Positions 26,712-35,868 are shown, numbered from the stretch's first letter. The stretch is 64,000 nucleotides of DNA from Alteromonas_E sp965248545 (GCA_965248545.1 OZ252110.1:124001-188000); one strand, 5' to 3'. Notes: generated by a model not told the origin, from the sequence alone. Made by a program: numbers and translations.

Positions 26712-27790
26712 GTGACCTCATTACTCGCCTAACCAACAGCAATGTGATTGCGTTGAAGCCATATGAATCAGCGCGACGTCTATACAGTGGTGGCCAGGAT
26801 TGGTTAAATGCCAACGAATCGCCCTATGCCAATCCCTATCAGTTGGATGACAGCACCCTGAATCGATATCCCGCCTGTCAGCCAGAATTAGTGGTACAGC
26901 GCTATGCTCAGTATGCTGATGTGGCAGAGCAATCCGTACTTGTGACACGCGGCGCAGATGAAGGCATTGAGTTACTCATTCGTGCCTTTTGTCAGCCTGG
27001 CCAATCCAATGTCATGATTTGCCCGCCAACCTATGGTATGTATGCGATCAGCGCAGAAACGTGTGATGTAGGTGTCATAAGCGTACCGCAAACGGACCAG
27101 TTTGAGCTTGACATCAACGCGATGCAACAACACGTGGATAAGGTTAATCTGGTGTTTGTTTGCTCGCCCAATAATCCCACCGGAAATCTGGTAGCCAAAC
27201 AGCAAATCGAATCGGTTTTAAATATGTGCCAAGACAAAGCTTTGGTTGTCGTTGACGAGGCGTATATCGAGTTTGCATTTGAAAGCAACTGGGCCCAAGC
27301 ACTGGTAAAATATCCCAACCTAGTGGTATTGCGCACCTTATCAAAAGCGTTCGCATTGGCCGGTTTACGTTGCGGGTTTACCTTGGCTGCCCCGGAAATC
27401 ATTCAAACATTGCTAAAGGTTATTGCCCCTTACCCTATTCCTGAACCTGTCGCGCAGATTGCAGCGCAAGGGTTGGCGAAAAACCCTATCCAAAGAATGC
27501 GCACACAAGTGGATATCCTAGCCAAAGAGCGCAGTCGTCTAGTGGACGCGTTGAGACACTTTGATGACCTAACTCTAGTTGGCGACTTGTATGCCAATTT
27601 CATTTTGTTCCGCCACCCGCGCAAAGATGACTTGATGCAGTATTTGGTCTCACACGGCATGTTGATCCGAGATCAGTCGAAACAACTAAACCTAGAAAAC
27701 TGTTTGCGAATCTCAATCGGTTCGCCAGCTCAAAACGATCGATTGCTCAGCTTGATGCAATCGTTTTTTACTCAAGAGGAAACCGTCTAA
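26708..27790 (+). CDS. hisC: Histidinol-phosphate aminotransferase HisC
   Basis: 360 residues, fold-type I PLP aminotransferase that converts imidazole acetol phosphate and glutamate to histidinol phosphate. LNANESPYANPY near the N-terminus, VFVCSPNNPTGN, VVVDEAYIEF and the PLP-lysine motif TLSKAFALAGLRCGF are all present. Coupled to hisD (4-base overlap) and hisB (1-base overlap). Confidence 0.97.
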   Translation: MSDLITRLTNSNVIALKPYESARRLYSGGQDWLNANESPYANPYQLDDSTLNRYPACQPELVVQRYAQYADVAEQSVLVTRGADEGIELLIRAFCQPGQSNVMICPPTYGMYAISAETCDVGVISVPQTDQFELDINAMQQHVDKVNLVFVCSPNNPTGNLVAKQQIESVLNMCQDKALVVVDEAYIEFAFESNWAQALVKYPNLVVLRTLSKAFALAGLRCGFTLAAPEIIQTLLKVIAPYPIPEPVAQIAAQGLAKNPIQRMRTQVDILAKERSRLVDALRHFDDLTLVGDLYANFILFRHPRKDDLMQYLVSHGMLIRDQSKQLNLENCLRISIGSPAQNDRLLSLMQSFFTQEETV

Positions 27791-28857
27791 TGCAACAAGC
27801 GATTTTGTTCATTGACCGCGATGGCACTTTGGTTGAAGAGCCGCCGATAGATAAGCAGCTCGATAGTCTCGAAAAGCTGGTATTCGAACCAAACGTGATA
27901 CCCGTTCTACTCAAGCTCCAACAAGCTGGTTTTCGTCTGGTCATGGTGAGTAATCAGGACGGATTAGGAACTGACAGTTTCCCACAAGCTGATTTTGATG
28001 CGCCTCACGATGCGATGATGGCTCTGTTCACCAGCCAAGGGATCACTTTCGACGACGTGTTGATTTGCCCTCACTTCCCCGAAGACGACTGTAGCTGCCG
28101 CAAACCCAAGCTTGGATTGGTTAAAGACTACCTGCAGCAAGGTCGTATTGATTTTACCCGTTCGTTTGTGATTGGCGATCGCATTACTGATGTACAACTC
28201 GCTGAAAACATGGGCTTACCGGGGATTCAATACAATCGAGAGAGCTGCAATTGGGTTGATATTCAAAAGCAGTTATTGAATGCTTCACGCGTCGCGGAGG
28301 TGATCAGGACCACTTCGGAAACCGACATTCGCGTCAGTGTTAATTTAGATTCGGATGCTAAATCCACTATTACAACTGGGATCGGCTTTTTCGATCATAT
28401 GTTGGATCAGATCGCCACTCACGGCGGCTTTGAACTCAATTTAAGCGTTGATGGTGATTTACACATCGACGACCACCACAGTGTTGAAGATACCGCGCTA
28501 GCACTGGGCGAAGCGCTGAAAAAAGCGCTCGGCAATAAGCGTGGCATTGGTCGTTTTGGCTTTGTTTTGCCAATGGATGAGTGCCGTGCGGAATGTATTA
28601 TGGACATATCGAATCGCCCTCACTTGGTCTTCAATGCTGAATTTACGCGTGAAAATGTGGGTGAGATGGCAACCGAAATGGTCCAGCACTTTTTCTATTC
28701 GATTGCACAATCGATGGGCTTAAGTCTGCACCTATCCACCACCGAAGGAAATGCTCATCATCAAGTCGAGAGTTTGTTCAAAGTATTCGGTCGTGCACTT
28801 CGCCAAGCCATCAGCAAACAAGGCGATGCTCTCCCGAGCAGCAAAGGAGCACTCTAA
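27790..28857 (+). CDS. hisB: Bifunctional histidinol-phosphatase / imidazoleglycerol-phosphate dehydratase HisB
   Basis: 355 residues. The N-terminal half is a HAD phosphatase (FIDRDGTLVEEPP with the nucleophile Asp, then MVSNQDGLGT and the Zn-site CSCRKPK). The C-terminal half is the dehydratase (GFFDHMLDQIATHGGF, DDHHSVEDTALALGEAL, and GNAHHQVESLFKVFGRAL near the end). This fused form is usual in gammaproteobacteria. Overlaps both neighbours by one base. Confidence 0.97.
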   Translation: MQQAILFIDRDGTLVEEPPIDKQLDSLEKLVFEPNVIPVLLKLQQAGFRLVMVSNQDGLGTDSFPQADFDAPHDAMMALFTSQGITFDDVLICPHFPEDDCSCRKPKLGLVKDYLQQGRIDFTRSFVIGDRITDVQLAENMGLPGIQYNRESCNWVDIQKQLLNASRVAEVIRTTSETDIRVSVNLDSDAKSTITTGIGFFDHMLDQIATHGGFELNLSVDGDLHIDDHHSVEDTALALGEALKKALGNKRGIGRFGFVLPMDECRAECIMDISNRPHLVFNAEFTRENVGEMATEMVQHFFYSIAQSMGLSLHLSTTEGNAHHQVESLFKVFGRALRQAISKQGDALPSSKGAL

Positions 28858-29462
28858 TGGCGAAACAACAAATCGTTATCGTCAATACCGGGTGCGCCAA
28901 CATTTCGTCGGTTAAATTTGCGTTCGACCGACTTGGGGTCGAGGTCACCGTCAGTGCTGAGCCGCAGGTTATATCCGGCGCCGACAAAGTACTATTACCC
29001 GGCGTTGGCAGTGCTAATGCGGCGATGGACAGTATCCATAAAAAGCAGCTAGCAAGTACAGTTCAATCGTTGTCACAGCCGGTTTTAGGCGTGTGCTTGG
29101 GCATGCAACTGATGGTGACGGCGTCACAAGAGAGTACTACAGACAGCACTGAGTGTTTGAACCTGATTCCTGGCCACGTTGAACGTATGCAAGTTGGCGA
29201 TTTGCGTTTGCCGCACATGGGTTGGAATACGGTTACGCCAGTTCATCAAAATGATCTGTTTAAGTCGATAGATGAAGGCAGCTATTTCTATTTTGTGCAT
29301 AGCTTCGCCGTCAAACCTTTTGCACACACACTCGCAACTTGTGAGTACGGCATGCCATTCTCAGCGGCCATTAACAAAGACAATTTTTTCGGGGTTCAAT
29401 TTCACCCCGAACGCTCGGGCGAAGCCGGTGCGCAACTGCTTAAGAATTTTGTGAGTTTATAA
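28857..29462 (+). CDS. hisH: Imidazole glycerol phosphate synthase subunit HisH
   Basis: 201 residues, class I glutamine amidotransferase that releases ammonia for HisF. The catalytic Cys is in GVCLGMQLM and the His-Glu pair in FHPERSGEAGAQLLKNF. The N-terminal segment IVNTGCANISSVKFAFDRLG is typical. Coupled to hisB and hisA by one-base overlaps. Confidence 0.97.
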   Translation: MAKQQIVIVNTGCANISSVKFAFDRLGVEVTVSAEPQVISGADKVLLPGVGSANAAMDSIHKKQLASTVQSLSQPVLGVCLGMQLMVTASQESTTDSTECLNLIPGHVERMQVGDLRLPHMGWNTVTPVHQNDLFKSIDEGSYFYFVHSFAVKPFAHTLATCEYGMPFSAAINKDNFFGVQFHPERSGEAGAQLLKNFVSL

Positions 29463-30199
29463 TGATTATCCCTGCAATTGACCTGATAGAAGGAAAAGTC
29501 GTTCGTTTGTATCAAGGTGACTATCAGCAAAAAACCGATTACGCCTTTGACCCTATAGACGTCGTCAATGATTACGCCGACCAAGGCGCTAAATGGTTGC
29601 ATATTGTCGACCTCACTGGCGCCAAAGATACCGCAAAACGGCAATTGGCACTCATTGAGTCGATGGTTAACACCCAGCGTATGCAATTCCAAGCTGGCGG
29701 TGGCATTCGCAGTGAACACGATGTTAAGCAACTGCTTGATATTGGTGTTTCAAGAGTGGTGATCGGTTCATTAGCCGTTAAACAACCCGAATTGATCAAA
29801 ACATGGCTTAAGACCTATGGCGGCGAAAAAATCGTACTGGCCCTAGACGTCAACATTGATGCCCAAGGCAATAAGTTAATCGCAACGCATGGTTGGCAGG
29901 AAAACAGTGGTGTTGCACTAGACCACCTACTGAATGAGTTACTCAGCGCGGGTGCAAAACATGTATTGTGCACCGACATCAGTCGCGATGGCACGCTGCA
30001 AGGTGCGAATCACCAATTGTACGGCGAAATGAGTGCACTGTTCCCTCAAGTTCAATGGCAAGCATCCGGTGGTATCGGTTCGTTGGATGATATTGCGGTG
30101 TTGAAACCCACCGGCGTCAGCGGCGTAATTTTAGGGCGCGCATTGCTAGAAGGTAAATTCACCGTCGAGGAGGCCTTAAAATGTTGGCAAGACGCATAA
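29462..30199 (+). CDS. hisA: Phosphoribosylformimino-5-aminoimidazole carboxamide ribotide isomerase HisA
   Basis: 245 residues, TIM-barrel isomerase of histidine synthesis. IIPAIDLIEGKVVRLYQGDY gives the catalytic Asp, and the second catalytic Asp is in CTDISRDGTLQG; GGIRSEHDV and ASGGIGSLDD are phosphate-binding loops. Its end overlaps hisF by 19 bases. Confidence 0.97.
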   Translation: MIIPAIDLIEGKVVRLYQGDYQQKTDYAFDPIDVVNDYADQGAKWLHIVDLTGAKDTAKRQLALIESMVNTQRMQFQAGGGIRSEHDVKQLLDIGVSRVVIGSLAVKQPELIKTWLKTYGGEKIVLALDVNIDAQGNKLIATHGWQENSGVALDHLLNELLSAGAKHVLCTDISRDGTLQGANHQLYGEMSALFPQVQWQASGGIGSLDDIAVLKPTGVSGVILGRALLEGKFTVEEALKCWQDA

Positions 30200-30978
30200 T
30201 TCCCTGTCTCGATGTAAAAGACGGGTTAGTCGTCAAAGGGGTGCAGTTCCGCAATCACGAAATTATCGGTGATATAGTCCCATTGGCAGAGCGCTATGCT
30301 CAGGAAGGCGCAGACGAATTGGTGTTTTACGATATAACCGCATCCAGTGACCAACGCGTTGTCGACAAAAGCTGGGTCAGTCGTATTGCAGAAGTGATTG
30401 ATATACCGTTTTGTGTTGCGGGTGGCATTAAGTCCATTGAAGACGCCGGACGAATCTTGGAGATGGGCGCTGATAAAATCTCGATTAACTCTCCGGCTCT
30501 CAACAATCCAGAACTTATCAATCAACTGCATGATATCTACGGACAACAATGTGTTGTGATTGGCATTGATAGTTTTTACAACGATGCGAATCAGCAATAC
30601 GAAGTCTACAAATTTACCGGTGATGAGAGCCGTACTCAACAAACACAGTGGCAGACACTCGAGTGGGTTCAAGAAGTACAAAGCCGGGGAGCGGGCGAAA
30701 TCGTCCTCAATTGTATGAACCAAGATGGTGTACGCAAAGGTTATGACATTAAGCAATTGAGTGCCGTTCGAGCAGTGTGCAATGTCCCATTAATTGCCTC
30801 TGGCGGTGCGGGTGAGATGCAACACTTTGCTGATGCTTTTAACACGGCAGGCGTCGATGGCGCTTTAGCAGCCTCAGTATTCCACAAATCCATTATCGAC
30901 ATACAAGAACTAAAAACGTTTTTACGTTCACAAGACGTGAGTATTCGACAAGATTTCAATGCCCCGACCAAAGGCTAA
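30181..30978 (+). CDS. hisF: Imidazole glycerol phosphate synthase subunit HisF
   Basis: 265 residues, TIM-barrel cyclase partner of HisH. MLARRIIPCLDVKDG at the start carries one catalytic Asp; the other is in NCMNQDGVRKGYD. GGIKSIEDAG and ASGGAGEMQHF are phosphate-binding loops. The 19-base overlap with hisA is long for the operon but the start aligns exactly with the family. Produces IGP and AICAR, the latter feeding purine synthesis. Confidence 0.97.
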   Translation: MLARRIIPCLDVKDGLVVKGVQFRNHEIIGDIVPLAERYAQEGADELVFYDITASSDQRVVDKSWVSRIAEVIDIPFCVAGGIKSIEDAGRILEMGADKISINSPALNNPELINQLHDIYGQQCVVIGIDSFYNDANQQYEVYKFTGDESRTQQTQWQTLEWVQEVQSRGAGEIVLNCMNQDGVRKGYDIKQLSAVRAVCNVPLIASGGAGEMQHFADAFNTAGVDGALAASVFHKSIIDIQELKTFLRSQDVSIRQDFNAPTKG

Positions 30979-30983
30979 CGAGT

Positions 30984-31616
30984 ATGACTTTAACATCTGA
31001 AAACATTGCGCAACTAGCGTGGGAAAAAATGGGCGACTTGCTACCCGCCACCGTGCAGGACGCGGTGAGTGGCAAGGTCTTAATGCAAGGCTATATGAAC
31101 CAAGAAGCCTTAACGAAAACCCTAGATTCTGGTCTTGTGACGTTTTTTAGCCGCTCCAAGCAACGCCTTTGGACCAAAGGTGAAAGCTCAAATAATACGC
31201 TTTCGCTGGTCAATATCAGTGTTGATTGCGACAGTGATTCTATTTTAGTCCTGGCTCGCCCCGCTGGGCCAACCTGCCACACCGGTGCCGAGTCGTGCTG
31301 GTTCAATGCAGAAGTCGCTGATATGACATTTATTGCCGATTTAGAACGCACCCTTGCAGCGCGCAAAGGCGCTGACCCATCGACCAGTTACACAGCATCG
31401 CTGTATGCCAAAGGCATTAAACGGATAGCCCAAAAGGTTGGCGAGGAAGGCGTTGAAACGGCATTAGCTGCGACTGTGCAAGATTTGGATGAATTGAAAA
31501 ATGAATCCGCAGACTTGCTCTACCACCTGATTGTTTTGCTGCAGGCAAGCGAACTCAACCTCAGCGACGTCGTTCGCGTGCTACGCGAGCGACACAAGCC
31601 AAAGACAGCTGAATAG
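30984..31616 (+). CDS. hisI: Bifunctional phosphoribosyl-AMP cyclohydrolase / phosphoribosyl-ATP pyrophosphatase HisIE
   Basis: 210 residues, steps two and three of histidine synthesis. The N-terminal cyclohydrolase shows MNQEALTKTL, SRSKQRLWTKGESSNN and the zinc Cys in GPTCHTGAESCW. The C-terminal pyrophosphatase shows AQKVGEEGVETALAA and the ESADLLYHLIVLL helix. Last his gene, five bases after hisF; a GNAT gene follows after six bases. Confidence 0.97.
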   Translation: MTLTSENIAQLAWEKMGDLLPATVQDAVSGKVLMQGYMNQEALTKTLDSGLVTFFSRSKQRLWTKGESSNNTLSLVNISVDCDSDSILVLARPAGPTCHTGAESCWFNAEVADMTFIADLERTLAARKGADPSTSYTASLYAKGIKRIAQKVGEEGVETALAATVQDLDELKNESADLLYHLIVLLQASELNLSDVVRVLRERHKPKTAE

Positions 31617-31622
31617 TGCTCT

Positions 31623-32186
31623 ATGACAATTGATTACCAACAATTAGCGCCTCGCCACTTTGACGCGATTGTAACGCTTGGCAATCGAGTTCACGGCGAC
31701 AACTACATAGATAGTCAAGGTATCCGTGATTTGTACGAGCGCAGTTGGCAGGACGATGTCAACGCCAGCTGGGTCGCCATTGATGACAGTGGCAAGCTAC
31801 TGGGTTTCCGTTTAACTGTGGCTTCCAATCACTGGCAACCGGATCAATGGTGTACACCGGCTCAGTGGGGCGTTAACGCTGAGCATGTGTGTTACTTTAA
31901 GTGTAACACGGTGGATGAGTTAGCCCGTGGCAAAGGCGTTGGCTCATCCTTGTTGAGACGTTCAATTGCATCGGCTCAGCAACAAGGTGCGGTTGCAGGA
32001 CTGGCACACATCTGGTTGGCGAGTCCGAACAACTCTGCGTTTGGATATTTCAGTGCATGCGGTGGAGAACTCGTGAAAAAACACCCAAACAAATGGCAAA
32101 TCCATTGTATTGAAGATGGCTATGAGTGCCCCGTTTGTAACGCCCTATGCACCTGCACTGCGGCTGAAATGATCTTAAAGTTCTGA
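31623..32186 (+). CDS. GNAT family N-acetyltransferase with Cys-rich C-terminus
   Basis: 187 residues. The acetyl-CoA pyrophosphate-binding loop is ELARGKGVGSSLL and the preceding strand is CYFKCNTVDEL, as expected for GNAT motif A. The C-terminus holds five Cys in ECPVCNALCTCTAAEM plus one just before, which could bind a metal. Six bases after hisI and ten before the oxidase gene, so probably read through with the his operon. Substrate unknown; the following amine-oxidase-like gene suggests an amine or amino acid (inference). Confidence 0.82.
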   Translation: MTIDYQQLAPRHFDAIVTLGNRVHGDNYIDSQGIRDLYERSWQDDVNASWVAIDDSGKLLGFRLTVASNHWQPDQWCTPAQWGVNAEHVCYFKCNTVDELARGKGVGSSLLRRSIASAQQQGAVAGLAHIWLASPNNSAFGYFSACGGELVKKHPNKWQIHCIEDGYECPVCNALCTCTAAEMILKF

Positions 32187-32196
32187 CGCAACTGGT

Positions 32197-33531
32197 ATGT
32201 ACGACCCGTTAGTCACCAACCTCCCGCCAAGCGATGGTCATTATCCCGATAGTTTCTGGGTGGACCCAGAGCATCAAAACCTGTACACGCCTTGCGAAGG
32301 GGATTACGAAACTGACGTTGCGATTGTAGGCGGCGGTTACACCGGATTATCAGCGGCTTTGCATATCAGTCAAGCCAGTAAATTACGTTGTACCGTCTTA
32401 GAAGCCAATCAACCTGGCTGGGGATGCAGTGGCCGAAATGGCGGTTTTGTGCTACCCGGTACCGGTCGGCTCGGGGTTGATAAAATGGCTAACCTGTGGG
32501 GTAAGCACATCAGTCAAGCCGTTTATGCTGAATACCTCGCTTCGATCAAGACCGTTGAACAACTGATTGCGTCGGGCATTGATTGCGATAAAACGCAAGG
32601 TGGCTACCTCAAGTTGGCGCACAAACCTAGCTTAGTCAGCGCATTGCACCAGCAAGCAAAAGTACTGTCGAGTGACTACGGTGACAGTATAACAGCCCTA
32701 AACGCGAACCAAATTCAGCAAGATTACTTATCCGGCGCAGAGAGCTTTGGTGGTATTTATTACCCCAATGCCTTTGGGGTGAATCCCTGGAAACTTTGCC
32801 AAGGCTTGGCTGACAAGGCTACTCAAGTCGGCGCAGATATTTTTGGTAATACAGCCGTGTTGAATACCTCATTCGACGGTAGCAAACACAGACTAAAAAC
32901 AACTCATGGCGAAATAACAGCCAAACACCTGATCATTGCCACTAATGCGTATGGTCCACGTAAATTGTTCAACATCCTTCAGGACAGAACCTTTCCTGTT
33001 ATCTCTAGTATCATCGTCACCGAGCCTTTATCTAAGCAACAACTAGATGAGATAGGGATTAAACCGGGCCTTATGGTAATGGATACCCGTGCCCTGAAAT
33101 ACTATTACCGAGTCTTACCAGATAACCGGCTATTGTTTGGTGGACGCGGTGCCATAAAGGGGAAAGATGCTGATTCACCTATATACAAAGATGCCTTAAT
33201 ACGAGGTCTAAAACAAACGTTTCCGCTTTTGGGCACAATTGAGCCCGCGTACTTTTGGAGTGGCTGGGTAGCCGTTTCATTAGATGATTACCCGCGTATT
33301 TATCACGAGCGAAAATCCGCAACACTGTATGCTAGCGGATATTGTGGTGCGGGCTTAGCGTTTTCCATACAAGCCGGTAAGCGTCTATCTCAATTGTTAC
33401 TGAGCCCGGATACGCTACCAGAATTGCCTTATTTTAAAACGCCACTAAAACAGTTTCCGCTGGCGAACCTGAGGCGCCCTGCCCTGCAACTATTTTATCA
33501 ATGGCAAGCGTTGAAACAAATGTTTCGATAG
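32197..33531 (+). CDS. FAD-dependent oxidoreductase (DAO family, gamma-glutamylputrescine oxidase-like)
   Basis: 444 residues. The FAD-binding GxGxxG motif is DVAIVGGGYTGLSAALHI near residue 43, followed by GWGCSGRNGGFV and, at the C-terminus, YASGYCGAGLAFSIQAGK. The layout matches PuuB-like amine/amino-acid oxidases, which oxidise the amine with O2. Lies directly after the GNAT gene. It could also be a glycine/sarcosine oxidase-type enzyme; PuuB-like is my best reading. Confidence 0.85.
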   Translation: MYDPLVTNLPPSDGHYPDSFWVDPEHQNLYTPCEGDYETDVAIVGGGYTGLSAALHISQASKLRCTVLEANQPGWGCSGRNGGFVLPGTGRLGVDKMANLWGKHISQAVYAEYLASIKTVEQLIASGIDCDKTQGGYLKLAHKPSLVSALHQQAKVLSSDYGDSITALNANQIQQDYLSGAESFGGIYYPNAFGVNPWKLCQGLADKATQVGADIFGNTAVLNTSFDGSKHRLKTTHGEITAKHLIIATNAYGPRKLFNILQDRTFPVISSIIVTEPLSKQQLDEIGIKPGLMVMDTRALKYYYRVLPDNRLLFGGRGAIKGKDADSPIYKDALIRGLKQTFPLLGTIEPAYFWSGWVAVSLDDYPRIYHERKSATLYASGYCGAGLAFSIQAGKRLSQLLLSPDTLPELPYFKTPLKQFPLANLRRPALQLFYQWQALKQMFR

Positions 33532-33630
33532 TCATTGAGACAGCACAAAAGATAAAAACCCAATTAAAACAAAACGTTAACCTCCACGCGTGATGAAAAC
33601 AAAACATAGCAGCAATATATGCTTAACATC

Positions 33631-33664
33631 ATACCTTGTACTACAAGGTATAATGTACTATAAA
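33631..33664 (+). promoter_or_regulatory. Promoter of the padR gene with overlapping PadR-type operator
   Basis: A perfect palindrome (ATACCTTGTA, one C, TACAAGGTAT, 33631-33651) covers a -35 TTGTAC (33636-33641) that is 17 bases from a -10 TATAAA (33659-33664). A weaker TACT..AGTA repeat lies over the -10. The length and symmetry fit a dimeric winged-helix repressor such as the PadR protein encoded 30 bases downstream, so autorepression is likely. An alternative -10 TATAAT lies at 33649-33654. Confidence 0.7.
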
Positions 33665-33693
33665 GTATAGATCTATTAATTGAGGAGTCGCAA

Positions 33694-34068
33694 ATGACGG
33701 CTTTAGATGATTTGAAAGCCAAGTGGGATGTGCAGTTTCGCAAAGGTACATTGGAATTAGTCGTGCTGTCAGCGTTACAGAATCGAACCTTGTATGGGTT
33801 AGAGCTACTTAACCTGCTCAAGGCGTTTGAAACCACACAGATTACTGAAGGCACGCTATATCCACTATTAGACCGGATGAAAAAAGACGGCCTAATTGAC
33901 GCAAAGTGGGTTCAAGAAGGCGATACACGCCCGCGCAAGTACTACGCATTAAACGCCAAAGGTTCAAAGCGGTTAGTGGCTATGAGTGCACGATGGCGGC
34001 AGTCGGTAGCTGATATTGAGGAACTACTTAACAACCCTGGCCCACACACTTTTACACAAGGAGAATGA
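33694..34068 (+). CDS. PadR family transcriptional regulator
   Basis: 124 residues, winged-helix repressor of the small PadR type. KGTLELVVLSALQNRTLYGLEL (parts LELVVLSAL and LYGLEL), ITEGTLYPLLDRMKKDGLI and PRKYYALNAKG are the family's three conserved blocks. A ribosome site TGAGGAG lies upstream. It leads a three-gene group with the HAAS membrane protein and a phosphoesterase; PadR-DUF1700 pairs are common and PadR often represses its own operon. Confidence 0.92.
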   Translation: MTALDDLKAKWDVQFRKGTLELVVLSALQNRTLYGLELLNLLKAFETTQITEGTLYPLLDRMKKDGLIDAKWVQEGDTRPRKYYALNAKGSKRLVAMSARWRQSVADIEELLNNPGPHTFTQGE

Positions 34069-34069
34069 C

Positions 34070-34633
34070 ATGTCAGATCGCAAACTTATTCAAGATTATC
34101 TCGTGAATCTCCAGCGTTTTTTATCTCGCTTAAACAACTTAGAAGCCGACGATGTTATCCGCGAAATTGAGAGCCATATCTACGACAGTATAGAGCTCGC
34201 TGAAGCCAATGGTGAGCAAGTTGATATCAGCGCCATGCTGGAGCGCTTTGGGTCACCGCGTCAATTGGCCGAACAATATACCGATCACATACTTGATGGC
34301 GCACCGCCCCCGGCAGGCTTCTCAGCGATACGTACCGTTCAAAAAGGCGTTTCCCAAGGACTTTACTGGGGGACAGCCATATTTGGGTACCTGTTCGGTT
34401 TTGGTCTGTTAATCATGGCATTTGCGAAACTATTTATGCCAGAACTGGTTGGCGTTTGGAGCAGTGCTAATGGCAATAGTTTCGTGATCGGCATCATTGA
34501 ACGTTCACAACAATCTGGCGAGGAGTTACTCGGATTCTGGATAGTTCCCATTGGATTTACTGTCGGGATCGCATTAATGCTGCTGACCAATAACCTCTTG
34601 CGCGTACTAAAGCGCTCTTTGATTAAAGGTTAA
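34070..34633 (+). CDS. HAAS/DUF1700-like membrane protein
   Basis: About 187 residues. The N-terminal soluble part (YLVNLQRFLSRLNNLEADDVIREIESHI, then a FGSPRQLAEQY segment) is the HAAS-type domain found beside PadR regulators. Two helices follow (about 105-130 and 158-178). The ATG at 34070 has AAGGAGAA upstream and lies one base after the padR stop; the frame is open from 34016, but that start would overlap padR. Function unknown; presumably a membrane partner in the response that PadR controls. Confidence 0.8.
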   Translation: MSDRKLIQDYLVNLQRFLSRLNNLEADDVIREIESHIYDSIELAEANGEQVDISAMLERFGSPRQLAEQYTDHILDGAPPPAGFSAIRTVQKGVSQGLYWGTAIFGYLFGFGLLIMAFAKLFMPELVGVWSSANGNSFVIGIIERSQQSGEELLGFWIVPIGFTVGIALMLLTNNLLRVLKRSLIKG

Positions 34634-34638
34634 AATAG

Positions 34639-35808
34639 ATGTCAATCATTTGGGTATACATTAAACACTTTCTAGCGGTTGCCGCAATTTTACTGCTCAT
34701 TGGCTTCGCTGTTTTAGTCAGTCAACATGGCAGCATTAGCATGGCTCCTGACACCCTTGCCTACACCGTCGATCGAGAAGGCCCCCACGTGTTTCACACA
34801 GATAACGGTGCGGTATCGGCGTATGTGCGTGGTAATCGCGAAGAAGGCTTTTATGCCGAAACGCGCAGCTTCGAAACCTCAAATGACATCACGCTACCGG
34901 TGTACTTTACTGCAGAATCTTTGTCATTCGACGTTGAGCTAAGGCCCTCACACCCGGTTCCCGCGTCGGAATACAATGATGGCCAGCCAATCATCGCCCT
35001 GTCTGATCTGGAAGGTAACTTTGTCGCATTCAAAGATTTTTTACAGGCCCACGGCGTGGTCGACTTAGCGCTAAATTGGACGTTTGGTAAAGGACACCTA
35101 GTTCTCATTGGTGATATGGTCGATCGCGGCTTTTCGACCACACAATTGCTATGGCTGATCTATCGTTTGGAACAACAAGCCCAACTCGCGGGCGGTCATG
35201 TCCACTACATTATTGGCAATCACGAACTGAAGAATCTACACGGTGACTTCCAATCAGCCGCAGATAAATACTTAGCGATCGCGGGTATTCTCGGCAAGCA
35301 GCAGTCTGACTTATTTGCGCAAAATTCTGAAATAGGCCGATGGTTAGCGAGTAAAAATGTGATTGAAAAAATCAATGGTCACCTGTTTGCTCATGGCGGT
35401 TTACACAAAGATTTTGCCCAACTAGATCTATCATTAGACGCGATAAACGCCATCGCAAGAAGTCGTTACCGCCAGTTTAATTATACGCAACGGGGACTAT
35501 CGACCGAACATGCCTTAATCACATCTAACCAAACCGGTGTCGCATGGTATCGAGGTTACTTTAAGGGTGATATTGAACAAAACGAACTCACCGATGTGTT
35601 ACAAACATTCGATGCCAGTGCAATTGTGGTTGGGCATACGTTGCAATACAAAGTCAATCAACAGTTCGATTATCGCTTGTTCGCAATCGACGTTAAGCAT
35701 CCTGAGGATTACAACACCAGCTTTCCAGTCAAACGATCTGAGGGCCTACTGATCGAACAGCAGCAGTATTATCGTTTGCTGGACGATGGCGAGCAAGTCA
35801 GACTATAA
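34639..35808 (+). CDS. Metallophosphoesterase (calcineurin-like), membrane-anchored
   Basis: 389 residues with one N-terminal helix (about 8-28) and a large outer domain. Metal-binding motifs of the calcineurin-like family: SDLEGN, GDMVDRG, GNHE, LFAHGGLH and VVGHT. In the first motif the usual DxH is DLE, a Glu instead of His. Probably anchored in the inner membrane and acting in the periplasm; the substrate is unknown. Third gene behind the PadR promoter. Confidence 0.87.
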   Translation: MSIIWVYIKHFLAVAAILLLIGFAVLVSQHGSISMAPDTLAYTVDREGPHVFHTDNGAVSAYVRGNREEGFYAETRSFETSNDITLPVYFTAESLSFDVELRPSHPVPASEYNDGQPIIALSDLEGNFVAFKDFLQAHGVVDLALNWTFGKGHLVLIGDMVDRGFSTTQLLWLIYRLEQQAQLAGGHVHYIIGNHELKNLHGDFQSAADKYLAIAGILGKQQSDLFAQNSEIGRWLASKNVIEKINGHLFAHGGLHKDFAQLDLSLDAINAIARSRYRQFNYTQRGLSTEHALITSNQTGVAWYRGYFKGDIEQNELTDVLQTFDASAIVVGHTLQYKVNQQFDYRLFAIDVKHPEDYNTSFPVKRSEGLLIEQQQYYRLLDDGEQVRL

Positions 35809-35838
35809 AAGGCCAGAGTCCGGCTGATTTTACCCATC

Positions 35839-35868
35839 CAGTACCGCGCTTATTAGAGCGCGGTACTC
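35839..35868. terminator. Hairpin between convergent genes
   Basis: Arms 35840-35849 and 35858-35867 (AGTACCGCGC / GCGCGGTACT) form a perfect 10-bp GC-rich stem with an 8-base loop. It overlaps the last codons of the minus-strand DUF6010-like gene and lies 31 bases after the phosphoesterase stop. No T-run follows on either strand, so it may rather protect mRNA ends or work with Rho. Confidence 0.5.

Noticed and set aside
33564..33854. A minus-strand frame over the padR promoter and gene
   Set aside because: Shadow of padR; the region before 33694 is better explained as promoter and operator.
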